From: Halomonas halmophila | Lineage (GTDB): Bacteria > Pseudomonadota > Gammaproteobacteria > Pseudomonadales > Halomonadaceae | NCBI RefSeq assembly: GCF_006540005.1 | Contig: NZ_BJOC01000022.1 | Coordinates: 58,050 to 122,049, forward strand | Length of the DNA stretch: 64,000 nt | Reading direction: 5' to 3' | Shown here: positions 54,584-64,000 of the stretch, one piece after another | How the letters are laid out: every line of letters begins with the position of its first letter | Position numbering within the stretch: the first letter of the stretch is position 1 | Program-made: the position numbers and the translations under genes | The notes under the pieces: model-generated | Database searches by the model: none | What the model was told of the DNA's origin: nothing | Seen by the model: the letters and a program-made list of their open reading frames with translations, nothing else

Positions 54584-55399
54584 ATGAAAAAATCAACGAC
54601 TGGCTTGTTGTTAGGTTCCGCTCTGGTTGTCGGCCTCTCCGGCTGTGCCAGCTCGGCTTCTCAATCCTCCGGCATGGGCGACAGCTCAGCTTCCGATCGT
54701 GCCTGGTACAAGCATCCTGCCGTGTGCAGCGTTGCCGGTGGCCTGATCGGCGGCGGTATCGGTTATGCGTCCATGAATGAAGACGAGGAAGATACTGGCG
54801 CCTACATCGGTGGTACTGTCGGTGCAACTGCTGCCGCACTGCTGTGTGCCGAGCCCAACAAGGGCAAAGCGCCGGTAGGCGACAGCGATGGCGACGGCGT
54901 GCCGGATGATCAGGATGAGTGCCCTGGAACGCCGGCGGGCGTTGCCGTCGATGCAGTGGGTTGCCCGCTGGACTCCGATGGTGACGGCGTGCCGGACTAT
55001 CAGGACCAGTGCCCGGGTACTCCGGCCGGTGCCGAGGTCAATGCGCTCGGCTGCGTTCAGGATCTGGTCCTGCAGGACGTCAACTTCGAGTTCGATTCCG
55101 CCAAGTTGACCATGGGCGCCGAATCCGTGCTGTCTGACGTGGCTTCCAAGCTGCGTTCCAACGACAGCGTTCGCGTGCGCATCGAAGGTCACACCGACTC
55201 CATCGGTTCCGCCGGCTACAACATGGATCTTTCCCAGCGTCGTGCCGACTCCGTGGCGGATTTCCTGTCCAACCAGGGCGTCGCTTCCAATCGCATGAAG
55301 ACCATCGGTTTCGGTGAGAAGCAGCCGGTTGCGACCAACGAGACCGAGGCTGGTCGTGCCGAGAACCGTCGTGTCGAGCTTGGCGAGTGGCAGCAATGA
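54584..55399 (+). CDS. OmpA-family lipoprotein with thrombospondin type 3 repeats
   Basis: A 271-residue outer-membrane lipoprotein. Lipobox LSGC (Cys21), then a glycine-zipper segment (about 50-85, GGLIGGGIGY and GGTVGATAAALL), two calcium-binding TSP3 repeats (DSDGDGVPD at about 100 and 130, each with CPGTPAG), and a C-terminal OmpA peptidoglycan-binding domain (about 160-271, with FEFDSAKLT, IEGHTDSIG and NRRVEL). It should anchor the outer membrane to peptidoglycan. AAGGAG precedes the ATG. Codon use suggests high expression. Followed by a terminator. Confidence 0.9.
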   Translation: MKKSTTGLLLGSALVVGLSGCASSASQSSGMGDSSASDRAWYKHPAVCSVAGGLIGGGIGYASMNEDEEDTGAYIGGTVGATAAALLCAEPNKGKAPVGDSDGDGVPDDQDECPGTPAGVAVDAVGCPLDSDGDGVPDYQDQCPGTPAGAEVNALGCVQDLVLQDVNFEFDSAKLTMGAESVLSDVASKLRSNDSVRVRIEGHTDSIGSAGYNMDLSQRRADSVADFLSNQGVASNRMKTIGFGEKQPVATNETEAGRAENRRVELGEWQQ

Positions 55400-55458
55400 T
55401 CCACGGCTGAGCCGTCCCCAACTGGCTCGGCCACTGGCCGAGTCATTTGACGACGAAC

Positions 55459-55485
55459 AAAGGCGCCTTCGGGCGCCTTTTTTTT
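55459..55485 (+). terminator. Intrinsic terminator after the OmpA-family gene
   Basis: AAAGGCGCC (55459-55467), loop TTCG, GGCGCCTTT (55472-55480), then five more T. Nine base pairs, a stable UUCG tetraloop and a long T-run make this a strong terminator, 60 bases after the stop. Confidence 0.93.
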
Positions 55486-55528
55486 GCAGCCTTGCGCCAT
55501 GGCGCCGACCCTGGGGCGTCTGGTAGGC

Positions 55529-55613
55529 TGTTGTGCCTTCTCACAGTGCTTTTCAGGTAACTCACCATCGCGACACGTGATCCCTGGTATGGATCACCAC
55601 TGCGCTCAAGGAA
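55529..55613 (+). promoter_or_regulatory. thrS leader with anticodon-mimic hairpin (translational operator)
   Basis: GTGATCC (55577-55583) pairs with GGATCAC (55591-55597). The 7-base loop CTGGTAT matches a tRNA-Thr anticodon loop: U33, then G34 G35 U36, then A37. The hairpin ends 10 bases before the AAGGAA ribosome site (55608-55613). Upstream, TGTG (55532-55535) and CACA (55542-55545) form a second stem with wobble extensions. This matches the E. coli thrS operator logic, in which ThrRS binds its own leader and blocks ribosomes. Confidence 0.7.
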
Positions 55614-55623
55614 TCGTTTCAAC

Positions 55624-57522
55624 ATGCCCATCGTCACTCTTCCGGACGGCAGTCAGAGGTCCTTCGACGAACCCCTTTCCATCATGCAACTGGCCGAGAG
55701 CATCGGAACTGGACTGGCCAAGGCGTGTATCGCCGGTCGTATCGATGGCCAGCTGGTGGATGCCGCCGATGTCATCACCCAGGATGCCAGTGCCGCCATC
55801 ATCACGGCGCGTGATCCCGAAGGGCTCGAGATCATCCGCCACACCTGTGCTCACCTGGTCGGTCATGCCGTCAAGCAATTGTATCCCGACGCCAGGATGG
55901 CCATCGGGCCGGTGATCGATGACGGCTTCTATTATGATATCGATTTCGGGCGTTCCGTGACGCCAGACGATCTCGAGGCCATCGAAGCCCGCATGGTGGC
56001 GCTGATCGACTCCGGCTACGATGTTGTGCGTGAATACGTCGAACGTGACAAGGCCATGGCAACCTTCCAGCAACGTGACGAGACGTACAAGCAGGAGTTG
56101 GTGGCGGAAATTCCCGAAGGCGAGACCATTCGTCTCTATCACCATCAGGAATACATCGACATGTGCCGGGGGCCCCATGTCCCCAACACCCGTCACCTCA
56201 AGGCGTTCAAGTTGACCAAGCTGGCCGGTGCCTACTGGCGTGGCGACGCCGAACGTCCCATGTTGACCCGTATCTATGGCACGGCCTGGAGTGACAAGAA
56301 GCAGCTCAAGGCATATCTCAAGCGACTCGAGGAAGCCGAAAAGCGCGACCATCGCAAGCTCGCCAGGAAGATGGATCTGTTTCATCTGCAGGAAGAAGCG
56401 CCGGGAATGGTCTTCTGGCATCCCAATGGGTGGACCATCTATCAGGCGCTCGAGCAGTACATGCGCCAGCTGCAGATCGACAATGGCTATCAGGAGATCA
56501 AGACGCCCCAGGTGGTCGATCTCTCGCTGTGGAAGGCATCCGGCCACTGGGGACACTACAGTGACCTGATGTTCACCACCGAGTCGGAAAAACGCGAGTA
56601 TGCCGTCAAGCCGATGAATTGCCCCTGTCACGTTCAGGTGTTCAATCAGGGCCTGAAGAGCTACCGTGACCTGCCGTTGCGTCTCGCCGAATTCGGCAGT
56701 TGCCACCGCAACGAGCCGTCCGGCTCGCTGCACGGCCTGATGCGGGTGCGCAGCTTCACGCAGGACGATGCGCATATCTTCTGCACCGAAGGGCAGATTC
56801 AGTCGGAAGCCGAGGCCTTCATCGCCCTGACGCTGAAGGCCTACAAGGACCTGGGGTTCGAAGACGTCGAGCTCAAGTTGTCCACGCGCCCTGAAGGCTT
56901 CATGGGTGAGCCGGCCCTCTGGGATCGTGCCGAGGCGGGTCTCGAGGCGGCGCTCGACACGACCGGGCTCGATTGGGAGCTGCAGCCGGGCGAGGGCGCC
57001 TTCTATGGCCCCAAGATCGAGTTCTCGCTGCGCGACTGCCTGAATCGTGTCTGGCAGTGCGGTACCCTGCAGCTGGACTTCAATCTGCCGGGTCGCCTGG
57101 GCGCGCAATTCGTCGATGAGGATGGCGAGCGCAAGACGCCGGTCATGCTGCATCGGGCGATTCTTGGCTCCTTCGAGCGCTTCCTTGGTATACTGATCGA
57201 GCAGTACGCAGGTGCCATGCCGCTATGGCTGGCTCCCCAACAGGCGGTGATCCTGAACATCACCGATTCACAGCGCGATTATGTCACTTCTCTGGAGCGC
57301 CGTTTGCAGAAAATGGGGCTGCGAGTCAAGGCAGACTTGAGGAATGAGAAGATCGGCTTTAAAATCCGCGAGCATACGTTGCAGAAGGTCCCCTATCTCC
57401 TGGTGGTGGGAGATAAGGAAGTCGAAGCCGACTCGGTAGCTGTTCGCTCGCGAAGTGGCGAGGATCTCGGCACCATGACGGTGGATACCTTCATCGACCG
57501 CGTACAGGCCGAGCGGTGCTAG
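55624..57522 (+). CDS. thrS: Threonyl-tRNA synthetase
   Basis: A 632-residue class II synthetase charging tRNA-Thr. Domains: TGS (1-61), editing domain (about 62-240) with His77-x3-His81 in HLVGH, catalytic core (about 245-530) with zinc-binding Cys in [11 protein letters not shown] and the motif 2 Arg in [16 protein letters not shown], and a C-terminal anticodon-binding domain (about 535-632). Slightly shorter than E. coli ThrRS (642). It opens the thrS-infC-rpmI-rplT-pheST-ihfA series. The leader contains a tRNA-like operator. Confidence 0.96.
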   Translation: MPIVTLPDGSQRSFDEPLSIMQLAESIGTGLAKACIAGRIDGQLVDAADVITQDASAAIITARDPEGLEIIRHTCAHLVGHAVKQLYPDARMAIGPVIDDGFYYDIDFGRSVTPDDLEAIEARMVALIDSGYDVVREYVERDKAMATFQQRDETYKQELVAEIPEGETIRLYHHQEYIDMCRGPHVPNTRHLKAFKLTKLAGAYWRGDAERPMLTRIYGTAWSDKKQLKAYLKRLEEAEKRDHRKLARKMDLFHLQEEAPGMVFWHPNGWTIYQALEQYMRQLQIDNGYQEIKTPQVVDLSLWKASGHWGHYSDLMFTTESEKREYAVKPMNCPCHVQVFNQGLKSYRDLPLRLAEFGSCHRNEPSGSLHGLMRVRSFTQDDAHIFCTEGQIQSEAEAFIALTLKAYKDLGFEDVELKLSTRPEGFMGEPALWDRAEAGLEAALDTTGLDWELQPGEGAFYGPKIEFSLRDCLNRVWQCGTLQLDFNLPGRLGAQFVDEDGERKTPVMLHRAILGSFERFLGILIEQYAGAMPLWLAPQQAVILNITDSQRDYVTSLERRLQKMGLRVKADLRNEKIGFKIREHTLQKVPYLLVVGDKEVEADSVAVRSRSGEDLGTMTVDTFIDRVQAERC

Positions 57523-57556
57523 CGACATCTTCCAAGACAGAAGTGGAGGCGGAACC

Positions 57557-58096
57557 ATCAAGAGAAGCAAGCCCAGAGGACGCCCGCAGGAAAAGCGTCC
57601 GCCGATGAACGAGCGAATCACCGACGAACAGGTACGCCTGATCGACAACGACGGCGAACAGCTGGGCATCATGCCCACGCGCGATGCGCTGGAGCGTGCC
57701 GAAGCGGCTGGTTTGGATCTCGTGCAGATTTCCAATGCCGATCCGATCGTCTGCAAGATCATGGATTACGGCAAGTTCGTCTTCGAGCAGAAGAAGCAGA
57801 AGGCGGCTCAGAAGAAGAAGCAGAAGCAGATCCAGGTCAAGGAAGTCAAGTTCCGGCCTGGCACCGACGAGGGTGACTATCAGGTCAAGCTGAAGAACCT
57901 GACACGATTCCTCGAAGGTGGCGACAAGGGCAAGGTCACCTTGCGCTTCCGTGGTCGCGAGATGGCCCACCAGGACATCGGTCGCAAGCTCATGGAACGC
58001 ATTGCCGCCGATCTCGAAGAGATCGGCACTGTCGAATCCTTCCCCAAGATGGAAGGTCGGCAGATGATCATGATCATTGCCCCCAAGAAGAAGTGA
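57557..58096 (+). CDS. infC: Translation initiation factor IF-3, AUC start
   Basis: A 179-residue initiation factor. I place the start at ATC (57557-57559): GGAGG lies 7 bases upstream, and the resulting N-terminus [20 protein letters not shown] gives a length equal to E. coli IF-3 (180), which uses AUU. Starting at the first ATG (57605) would remove 16 residues and has no ribosome site. The C-terminal domain ([28 protein letters not shown]) is intact. A non-AUG start lets IF-3 repress its own translation. Confidence 0.93.
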   Translation: MKRSKPRGRPQEKRPPMNERITDEQVRLIDNDGEQLGIMPTRDALERAEAAGLDLVQISNADPIVCKIMDYGKFVFEQKKQKAAQKKKQKQIQVKEVKFRPGTDEGDYQVKLKNLTRFLEGGDKGKVTLRFRGREMAHQDIGRKLMERIAADLEEIGTVESFPKMEGRQMIMIIAPKKK

Positions 58097-58118
58097 TTCG
58101 GCGGCCAGTCAAACGGTT

Positions 58119-58139
58119 GGCGAGCCCTGGCGGCTCGTC
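58119..58139 (+). other. Stem-loop in the infC-rpmI gap
   Basis: CGAGCC (58121-58126) pairs with GGCTCG (58132-58137) around CTGGC, extended by a G-U and a G-C pair. It lies about 45 bases before rpmI. In E. coli, L20 represses rpmI-rplT from RNA structures in this area. Whether this stem belongs to such an operator is not established. Confidence 0.35.
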
Positions 58140-58183
58140 TTCGGCCCCGGGTTTTCTTAACAATCTCGAGCGGAGCTCATCTC

Positions 58184-58378
58184 ATGCCGAAAATCAAAGG
58201 CAACAGCGGCGCAGCCAAGCGCTTCAAGAAGACGGCCAACGGCTTCAAGCACAAGCAGTCGTTCCGTAGCCACATCCTGACCAAGAAGTCGACCAAGCGT
58301 AAGCGTCATCTGCGCGGTATGAAGCAGATCCACGACGCCGACAAGCCGCTCGTGCAGCGCATGCTGCCGAACCTGTAA
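58184..58378 (+). CDS. rpmI: 50S ribosomal protein L35
   Basis: A 64-residue basic ribosomal protein. [16 protein letters not shown] and the Lys-rich [12 protein letters not shown] are standard L35. GAGCGGAG precedes the ATG. It lies between infC and rplT as in most bacteria. Confidence 0.96.
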   Translation: MPKIKGNSGAAKRFKKTANGFKHKQSFRSHILTKKSTKRKRHLRGMKQIHDADKPLVQRMLPNL

Positions 58379-58414
58379 CCCTTGGTTGCCAACTTTCAAC
58401 GTCAGGAGTAAGCC

Positions 58415-58768
58415 ATGACTCGTGTCAAGCGTGGTGTCGTCGCGCGTCGTCGTCACAAGAAGATCCTCAAGCAGGCCAAGGGCTATTACGGTGCCCGTTC
58501 GCGCGTCTTCCGCGTCGCCAAACAGGCCGTGATCAAGGCCGGTCAGTATGCCTATCGTGACCGTCGCCAGCGCAAGCGTCAGTTCCGTGCCCTGTGGATC
58601 CAGCGCATCAACGCCGGTGCTCGTCAGCACGGCCTGTCCTACAGCCGTTTTGTCGGTGGTCTGAAAAAGGCCGGGATCGAGATCGACCGCAAGGTGCTGG
58701 CCGACCTGGCCGTCAACGAGAAGGCAGCCTTTGCTGCCATCGTCGAGAAGGCCAAGGCTGCCCAGTAA
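58415..58768 (+). CDS. rplT: 50S ribosomal protein L20
   Basis: A 117-residue basic protein, same length as E. coli L20. [20 protein letters not shown] and [20 protein letters not shown] are typical. L20 is needed early in 50S assembly and in enterobacteria represses rpmI-rplT translation. Followed 55 bases later by a strong terminator. Confidence 0.97.
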   Translation: MTRVKRGVVARRRHKKILKQAKGYYGARSRVFRVAKQAVIKAGQYAYRDRRQRKRQFRALWIQRINAGARQHGLSYSRFVGGLKKAGIEIDRKVLADLAVNEKAAFAAIVEKAKAAQ

Positions 58769-58823
58769 AGAGGGTCGAGAGGGTGCGCGAGCTGACACGC
58801 TCAGTGCCGCCCCGATGATCGTC

Positions 58824-58859
58824 ACAGGGGAAGAGCAGCCGCTCTTCCCCTGTTTTTTT
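58824..58859 (+). terminator. Intrinsic terminator between rplT and pheS
   Basis: ACAGGGGAAGAGC (58824-58836), loop AGCC, GCTCTTCCCCTGT (58841-58853), then TTTTTT. Thirteen perfect pairs. It would stop or strongly reduce read-through into pheST. Unlike the E. coli pheM attenuator, no Phe-rich leader peptide is visible just upstream. Confidence 0.92.
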
Positions 58860-58883
58860 GCATGTCACACCCGGCAGCGATGA

Positions 58884-59966
<1,083 letters not shown>

Positions 59967-60060
59967 TTGTCACCAACACACAGCCAGGGAGCATGGTCGA
60001 CGGCCCGTCTGCGCGTCGCCGACGGCGATACTCCTGGAGAGCACAGCGATAGGATTTGTC

Positions 60061-62454
60061 ATGAAATTTTCCGAACAGTGGCTGCGTGAATGGGTCTCTC
60101 CGGCACTGACGACCCAGGAACTGGCCGATCAAGTCACCATGGCCGGCCTCGAAGTCGATGGCATCGAGCCCGTGGCCGCCGCCTTCCATGGCGTGGTGGT
60201 CGCCGAGGTGGTCGAGCTGGCGCCGCATCCCGATGCCGACAAGCTCAGCGTGTGCCAGGTGGATGATGGCGTCGAGCGCCTGCAGGTCGTCTGCGGCGCC
60301 CCCAATGTCGCCTCGGGCCAGAAGATTGCCTTCGCGCGCGTCGGTGCCGTGCTGCCGTCCGAGGATGGCAAGGGCTTCACGATCAAGCAAGCCAAACTGC
60401 GTGGCGTCGAATCGCGGGGCATGGTCTGCTCTGCCTCCGAACTGGGACTCGACAGCGAAACATCCGCGGGCATTCTGGTGCTGCCCGCTGCGGCACCGGT
60501 CGGCGACGATCTTCGGGACTACTTGTTGCTCGACGACAGCACCATCGAGGTCGATCTGACGCCCAACCGGGGCGACTGCCTGAGCGTACAGGGCATGGCG
60601 CGCGAAGTCGGCGTGCTCAATCGTCTGCCGCTTCAGGCACCGGAGCTCGAGGCCGTGCCTGCCGAGCACGACGAGACCTTCACGGTACGCATCGAGGATG
60701 GAGACGGCTGTCCGCGTTATCTGGGACGTGTCATCAAGGACGTCGATGTCACCGCCGAGACGCCGTTGTGGATGGCCGAGCGGCTGCGTCGCGGCGGTGT
60801 CCGGACCATCGATCCCGTGGTCGACATCACCAACTACGTGATGCTCGAGCTCGGGCAACCCCTGCACGCCTTCGACCGTGACAACCTGAGTGATGCCATC
60901 GAGGTGCGTCGTGCGCGACAGGGCGAATCCCTGGTGCTGCTCGACGGTCAGAGCGTCGAATTGAGCCAGGACACCTTGCTCATCGCCGATAGCAGCGGGC
61001 CCTTGGCGATCGCCGGGGTCATGGGCGGCGAGCACTCGGGCGTCAGCACCGATACCCGCGATATCTTTCTCGAGGCAGCCCATTTCTCACCCTTGGCCGT
61101 CGCCGGTCAGGCGCGTAACTATGGTCTGCACACCGATGCGTCGCACCGCTTCGAGCGCGGCGTCGACCCCGAGCTAGTCCGCCAGGCCGCCGAACGCGCC
61201 ACTGCATTGTTGCGGGACATCACCGGTGGTCGGCCCGGGCCGCTGACCGAGGTCTCGGCGACTGCATCGGGCAGTGCCCCGCACGAAGCCGTGGTGTTGC
61301 GCCGTTCGCGCCTCGATCAGGCCCTCGACAAGGTCCTGGCCGATGACGAGGTCAGCGAAATTCTCGAAAGGCTGGGCATGGCGGTGGTCGAAGTCGAGCA
61401 GGGCTGGCGGGCCGGTATTCCCAGCTGGCGTTTCGATATCGCCATCGAGGAAGACCTGATCGAGGAAGTCGCGCGTATCCATGGCTACAACCGCTTGCCG
61501 GCGCGTCATCCGCGTGCACACCTGGGCCCGCGTCCGGACAACGAGGCGCGTCGTCCGCTGGCCGCGTTGCGCAACCGCATGGTATCGCGGGGCTACTTCG
61601 AGGCCGTGACCTACAGCTTCGTTGCTCCCGAGCTGCAGCAGACGCTGCTGCCGGGAGCCGAGTCCCCGGAACTCGCCAACCCCATCTCCAGTGATCTCTC
61701 GGTGATGCGGGCGAGTCTCTTCCCGGGCCTGATTCGTGCCCTCGAACACAATCTCAACCGTCAGCAGTCGCGTGTGCGCCTGTTCGAGACCGGTCTGGTG
61801 TTTCGCGGCAGGCTCGATGAGCTGGAGCAGATTCCCATGCTCGGGGCCCTGGTCTGTGGCTCGCGTGAACCCGAAGGCTGGAGCAGTGGCAACCAGGATG
61901 TCGACTTCTTCGACCTCAAGGGCGATCTGGAAAGCCTGATCGCTCTGGGGGACGACGCCGCTGCCTGGTCCTTCGAAGCGGCCACTCATCCATCACTTCA
62001 TCCGGGCCAATCGGCGCGTGTTCTGCGGCAGGGGCAGGAAGTCGGCTGGATCGGCAAGCTGCACCCGGCCGTGCGGGCGCAACTGGGCCTCAAGACCGAA
62101 ACGCTGCTGTTCGAAGTGCAGATCGAGGCCCTGAGTCAGGGGCATGTCCCGGCCTTCAAGCCACTGTCCCGTTATCCGGAAGTGCGTCGCGACCTGGCCT
62201 TCCTGGTCGATGCCGGTCAGCCGGTTCAGGCTCTGCTGGATATCCTCCATGCTCAGGCCGGGGAATGGCTGGTGGACGCACATCTCTTCGACGTCTATCA
62301 GGGCAAGGGAGTCCCCGAAGGGCGCAAGAGTATCGCCCTGGGCTTGACCTGGCAGCATCCTTCGCGCACGCTTAATGACGATGAAATCAACCAGTTGGTC
62401 GATTCCATAGTCGAAGCGTCGCGTTCGAACCTGGGGGCCGAGCTGCGTGGCTGA
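60061..62454 (+). CDS. pheT: Phenylalanyl-tRNA synthetase beta subunit
   Basis: A 797-residue subunit (E. coli 795). It starts [14 protein letters not shown]. Domain order: tRNA-binding OB-fold (about 40-150, with [13 protein letters not shown]), B3/B4 editing domain (about 210-400, with [20 protein letters not shown] and [10 protein letters not shown]), B5 (about 405-475), catalytic-like core, and C-terminal anticodon-binding domain (about 700-797, [16 protein letters not shown]). The editing domain removes mischarged Tyr. It lies 94 bases after pheS. Confidence 0.96.
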   Translation: MKFSEQWLREWVSPALTTQELADQVTMAGLEVDGIEPVAAAFHGVVVAEVVELAPHPDADKLSVCQVDDGVERLQVVCGAPNVASGQKIAFARVGAVLPSEDGKGFTIKQAKLRGVESRGMVCSASELGLDSETSAGILVLPAAAPVGDDLRDYLLLDDSTIEVDLTPNRGDCLSVQGMAREVGVLNRLPLQAPELEAVPAEHDETFTVRIEDGDGCPRYLGRVIKDVDVTAETPLWMAERLRRGGVRTIDPVVDITNYVMLELGQPLHAFDRDNLSDAIEVRRARQGESLVLLDGQSVELSQDTLLIADSSGPLAIAGVMGGEHSGVSTDTRDIFLEAAHFSPLAVAGQARNYGLHTDASHRFERGVDPELVRQAAERATALLRDITGGRPGPLTEVSATASGSAPHEAVVLRRSRLDQALDKVLADDEVSEILERLGMAVVEVEQGWRAGIPSWRFDIAIEEDLIEEVARIHGYNRLPARHPRAHLGPRPDNEARRPLAALRNRMVSRGYFEAVTYSFVAPELQQTLLPGAESPELANPISSDLSVMRASLFPGLIRALEHNLNRQQSRVRLFETGLVFRGRLDELEQIPMLGALVCGSREPEGWSSGNQDVDFFDLKGDLESLIALGDDAAAWSFEAATHPSLHPGQSARVLRQGQEVGWIGKLHPAVRAQLGLKTETLLFEVQIEALSQGHVPAFKPLSRYPEVRRDLAFLVDAGQPVQALLDILHAQAGEWLVDAHLFDVYQGKGVPEGRKSIALGLTWQHPSRTLNDDEINQLVDSIVEASRSNLGAELRG

Positions 62455-62516
62455 CTCTTGTGAAGCGACTTTCGGTGTTGGCTCCGGATCGATCGACAAA
62501 GCGTGAGGAAAGCGGC

Positions 62517-62816
62517 ATGGGGGCGTTGACCAAGGCTGAACTGGCGGAACACTTGCACACTGAACTCGGTCTCTCCAAGCGTGAGGCCAAGTCCATGGTG
62601 GAGTCCTTCTTCGAGGAGATTCGCGGTTGCCTGCGCGAGAACGAGCAGGTCAAGTTGTCGGGATTCGGCAATTTCGACCTGCGCGACAAGCGTGAACGGC
62701 CGGGCCGCAATCCCAAGACGGGAGAGGAGATACCGATTTCCGCCCGGCGCGTGGTTACCTTCCGTCCGGGCCAGAAGCTCAAGACCCAGGTAGAGGCCTA
62801 TACCGGCGACAGTGAT
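62517..62816 (+). CDS. ihfA: Integration host factor subunit alpha
   Basis: A 99-residue DNA-bending protein of the HU/IHF family. [20 protein letters not shown] and [20 protein letters not shown] with [10 protein letters not shown] (the beta-arm with the intercalating Pro) identify IhfA. GAGGAA lies 6 bases before the ATG at 62517. Its place after pheT is the same as in E. coli. Acts as a heterodimer with IhfB, encoded elsewhere. The stop codon is included in 62817-62819. Confidence 0.94.
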
Positions 62817-62848
62817 TGATCGGCCCGGCCCTCCGGCCCCGGCAACAT

Positions 62849-62886
62849 GCGCCACCCTGCGTTCGCGCCGGGTGGCGCCTTGCGTT
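62849..62886 (+). terminator. Candidate terminator of the thrS-ihfA series
   Basis: GCGCCACCC (62849-62857) pairs perfectly with GGGTGGCGC (62870-62878) around a 12-base loop, 30 bases after the ihfA stop. The following CTTGCGTTT is only weakly T-rich, so it may be a partial terminator. Confidence 0.55.
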
Positions 62887-62956
62887 TGGCTGTCGGCATC
62901 CCGTCATGGACGAGCAGGGCGGCGTGCGGCGCAAGGCTTCAGATGTTAGGATCATG

Positions 62957-63448
62957 ATGAACTTTTCAGTGAAAAATCATGACATGCCGAAACTCAAGAT
63001 TTTCGTGGGAACCGTCTACGGCGGTTCACTGGACGTCGCCGAGCAGGTTGCGCCCTTGTTCGAGCAGGCGGGTTACGAGGTAGCGATCTTCGATCAGCCG
63101 ACGCTGAACGACCTGATCGAATCACCGACCGACCTGGCACTCTTCTGTACCTCGAGCACGGGGAGCGGGGACTTCCCGGGCAACCTGGTGGCCTTCGTGC
63201 GTGATCTTCAGGCCAAGAGTCCCGGCCTCGCCGGCCTGCGCTATGGCCTGATTGCGCTGGGCGACAGCTCCTACGTGGATTCCTACTGCGGTGCCGGTCG
63301 TCACCTCGACGAGCTGCTGCAGGAGCAGGGCGCCCAACGATTGGGCGAGCGACTCGAGATCGATGCCATGGAAACCTTCATGGCCGACGACGAGGCCTTG
63401 CCCTGGGTCGATGAGTGGATCGAGTCCCAGCAGCTCAAGGTTGCCTGA
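62957..63448 (+). CDS. Flavodoxin (MioC-like)
   Basis: A 163-residue FMN-binding electron carrier. KIFVGTVYGGSLDVAEQ is the phosphate-binding loop, CTSSTGSGDFPGN and GLIALGDSSYVDSYCGAG contribute the FMN-ring loops. The ATG at 62957 follows TTAGGA. MPKLK at 62984 is an alternative start that gives a more usual N-terminus of 154 residues, though without a visible ribosome site. Redox partners are not encoded nearby. Confidence 0.85.
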   Translation: MNFSVKNHDMPKLKIFVGTVYGGSLDVAEQVAPLFEQAGYEVAIFDQPTLNDLIESPTDLALFCTSSTGSGDFPGNLVAFVRDLQAKSPGLAGLRYGLIALGDSSYVDSYCGAGRHLDELLQEQGAQRLGERLEIDAMETFMADDEALPWVDEWIESQQLKVA

Positions 63449-63450
63449 CC

Positions 63451-63810
63451 ATGCACGCCTCATCCGCGCGGTGCAGCCTGCTGGTCGGCCTCCTGGTGCT
63501 GATGCTGGCCAGTGCGCCGCGTTATTATCTGGACGGGCACGACACCCACCTGATCATGCTGTCGTTCGGCGGCATCGCCGTGGCTGCCCTCGCATTCTTC
63601 CACTGGTGGCAGCTGGCGAGTGAGTGGCGTGACAATCTGAAGGTACTGATCCGGCGACTCGCGGCCCTGATGATCGGCGGTATTGTCATCATGGGGCTAT
63701 GGCACGCGCTCTTCGGCGCCTGGAGCGGCTGGCCCTTGCTGCTCTCTCACGGCGCCACCCTGGGCTTGCTGCTGCACGCCCTGGGGTTGTGGTGGAAGCC
63801 CGCAAGCTGA
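63451..63810 (+). CDS. Small inner-membrane protein, 119 aa
   Basis: Not recognised. Four hydrophobic segments are visible: about 8-24 (LLVGLLVLMLASAP), 34-52 (IMLSFGGIAVAALAFF), 68-88 (LAALMIGGIVIMGLWHALFG) and 94-113 (LLLSHGATLGLLLHALGLWW). It begins 2 bases after the flavodoxin stop, so the two are probably co-transcribed. The name of the family is not known to me. Confidence 0.68.
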   Translation: MHASSARCSLLVGLLVLMLASAPRYYLDGHDTHLIMLSFGGIAVAALAFFHWWQLASEWRDNLKVLIRRLAALMIGGIVIMGLWHALFGAWSGWPLLLSHGATLGLLLHALGLWWKPAS

Positions 63811-63814
63811 AGAG

Positions 63815-63913
63815 GGAAGAACGGCGCTATGCGCTTTCGTACGAGTGAAGAAGGAAGAACGGCGCTATGCGTCTTCGAACGAGTAAAGAAGGAAGAACGG
63901 CGCTACGCGCCTT
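63815..63913. repeat. 38-bp tandem repeat
   Basis: Two full units of exactly 38 bases (63815-63852, 63853-63890) and a third partial unit (63891-63913). The shared core is GGAAGAACGGCGCTATGCG. Units 1 and 2 differ at 4 of 38 positions. Shorter GAAGAAAAACC echoes follow at 63921 and 63969. It lies directly after the small membrane gene. The frame through it (63829 onward) is repeat-derived and not taken as a gene. Confidence 0.85.
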
Positions 63914-64000
63914 GAAGAGGGAAGAAAAACCACCCGGGCTGCGCCCTGCGTTTAAAGCCATACGCTGGAAGAAAAACCTTGACTCCATGCCGTCGGGGTT

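Noticed and set aside
55606..57153. Minus-strand open frame of 515 codons across thrS
   Set aside because: Antisense to thrS. The composition reflects the complement of conserved synthetase codons.
63829..63916. Short peptide encoded through the 38-bp repeat
   Set aside because: The frame exists only because the repeat is purine-rich. It has no ribosome site and repeats itself.

Overview
The window reads as chromosomal DNA of a GC-rich gammaproteobacterium, most likely a halophile of the Halomonadaceae (Halomonas-like). This is inferred from the style of the proteins, from the gammaproteobacterial block thrS-infC-rpmI-rplT-pheS-pheT-ihfA, and from a Pseudomonas-like cox cluster. Coding density is high. 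I see no transposase, integrase, phage gene or CRISPR array. About 67 protein genes and one tRNA gene are supported.

Layout. 1-8.5 kb (minus): DUF2789 protein, cytoplasmic asparaginase, a CynX-type MFS carrier, a hypothetical protein, an RhlE-type DEAD-box helicase, and the envelope lipid-transport operon pqiABC. 8.5-15.5 kb (plus): a Ca2+/Na+ exchanger, then cydA-cydB-cydD-cydC, a short-Q-loop cytochrome bd oxidase with its thiol exporter. 15.6-20.2 kb: adenine deaminase and guanine deaminase (convergent), YchJ, a small membrane protein, and a PCuAC-SCO pair for copper delivery to cytochrome oxidase, closed by a strong terminator. 20.2-29.7 kb: histidine utilisation, with hutI-hutG-hutU-hutH and a NhaC/YuiF-like carrier on minus, a divergent YjiH-type carrier and the repressor hutC. 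Two perfect TTGTATATACAA palindromes lie in the divergent promoter region, and a large nested hairpin lies between hutU and hutH. 30.5-42.5 kb (plus): a polyol regulon with a SorC-type regulator, a mannitol/sorbitol ABC importer (mtlEFGK-like), a HAD phosphatase, a sorbitol-dehydrogenase-like SDR, a P-loop sugar or nucleoside kinase, mannitol dehydrogenase, xylulokinase and transaldolase. A roughly 230-bp array of heptanucleotide repeats lies between regulator and importer.

42.5-46.7 kb: a small lipoprotein, an HlyD/DUF2955 efflux pair, tRNA-Pro(GGG) and an LrgA/LrgB pair. 46.8-53.7 kb: an aa3-type cytochrome c oxidase cluster (coxB with a fused cytochrome c domain, coxA, cox11, coxC, DUF2909, SURF1, an unknown and ctaA). 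Heme O synthase is not in it. 53.8-55.4 kb: a DUF2489 protein and an OmpA-family lipoprotein with thrombospondin type 3 calcium-binding repeats. 55.5-62.8 kb: the translation operon thrS to ihfA. 62.9-64 kb: a flavodoxin, a small membrane protein and a 38-bp tandem repeat.

How the parts connect. The window holds both a quinol oxidase (bd) and a cytochrome c oxidase, plus copper chaperones that probably serve the latter. The hut genes convert histidine to glutamate under HutC. The polyol genes should feed fructose and xylulose into central metabolism. The most notable regulatory details are a thrS leader hairpin whose 7-base loop copies a tRNA-Thr(GGU) anticodon loop, an infC gene that starts with AUC, and the heptamer array whose two ends are inverted copies of each other.
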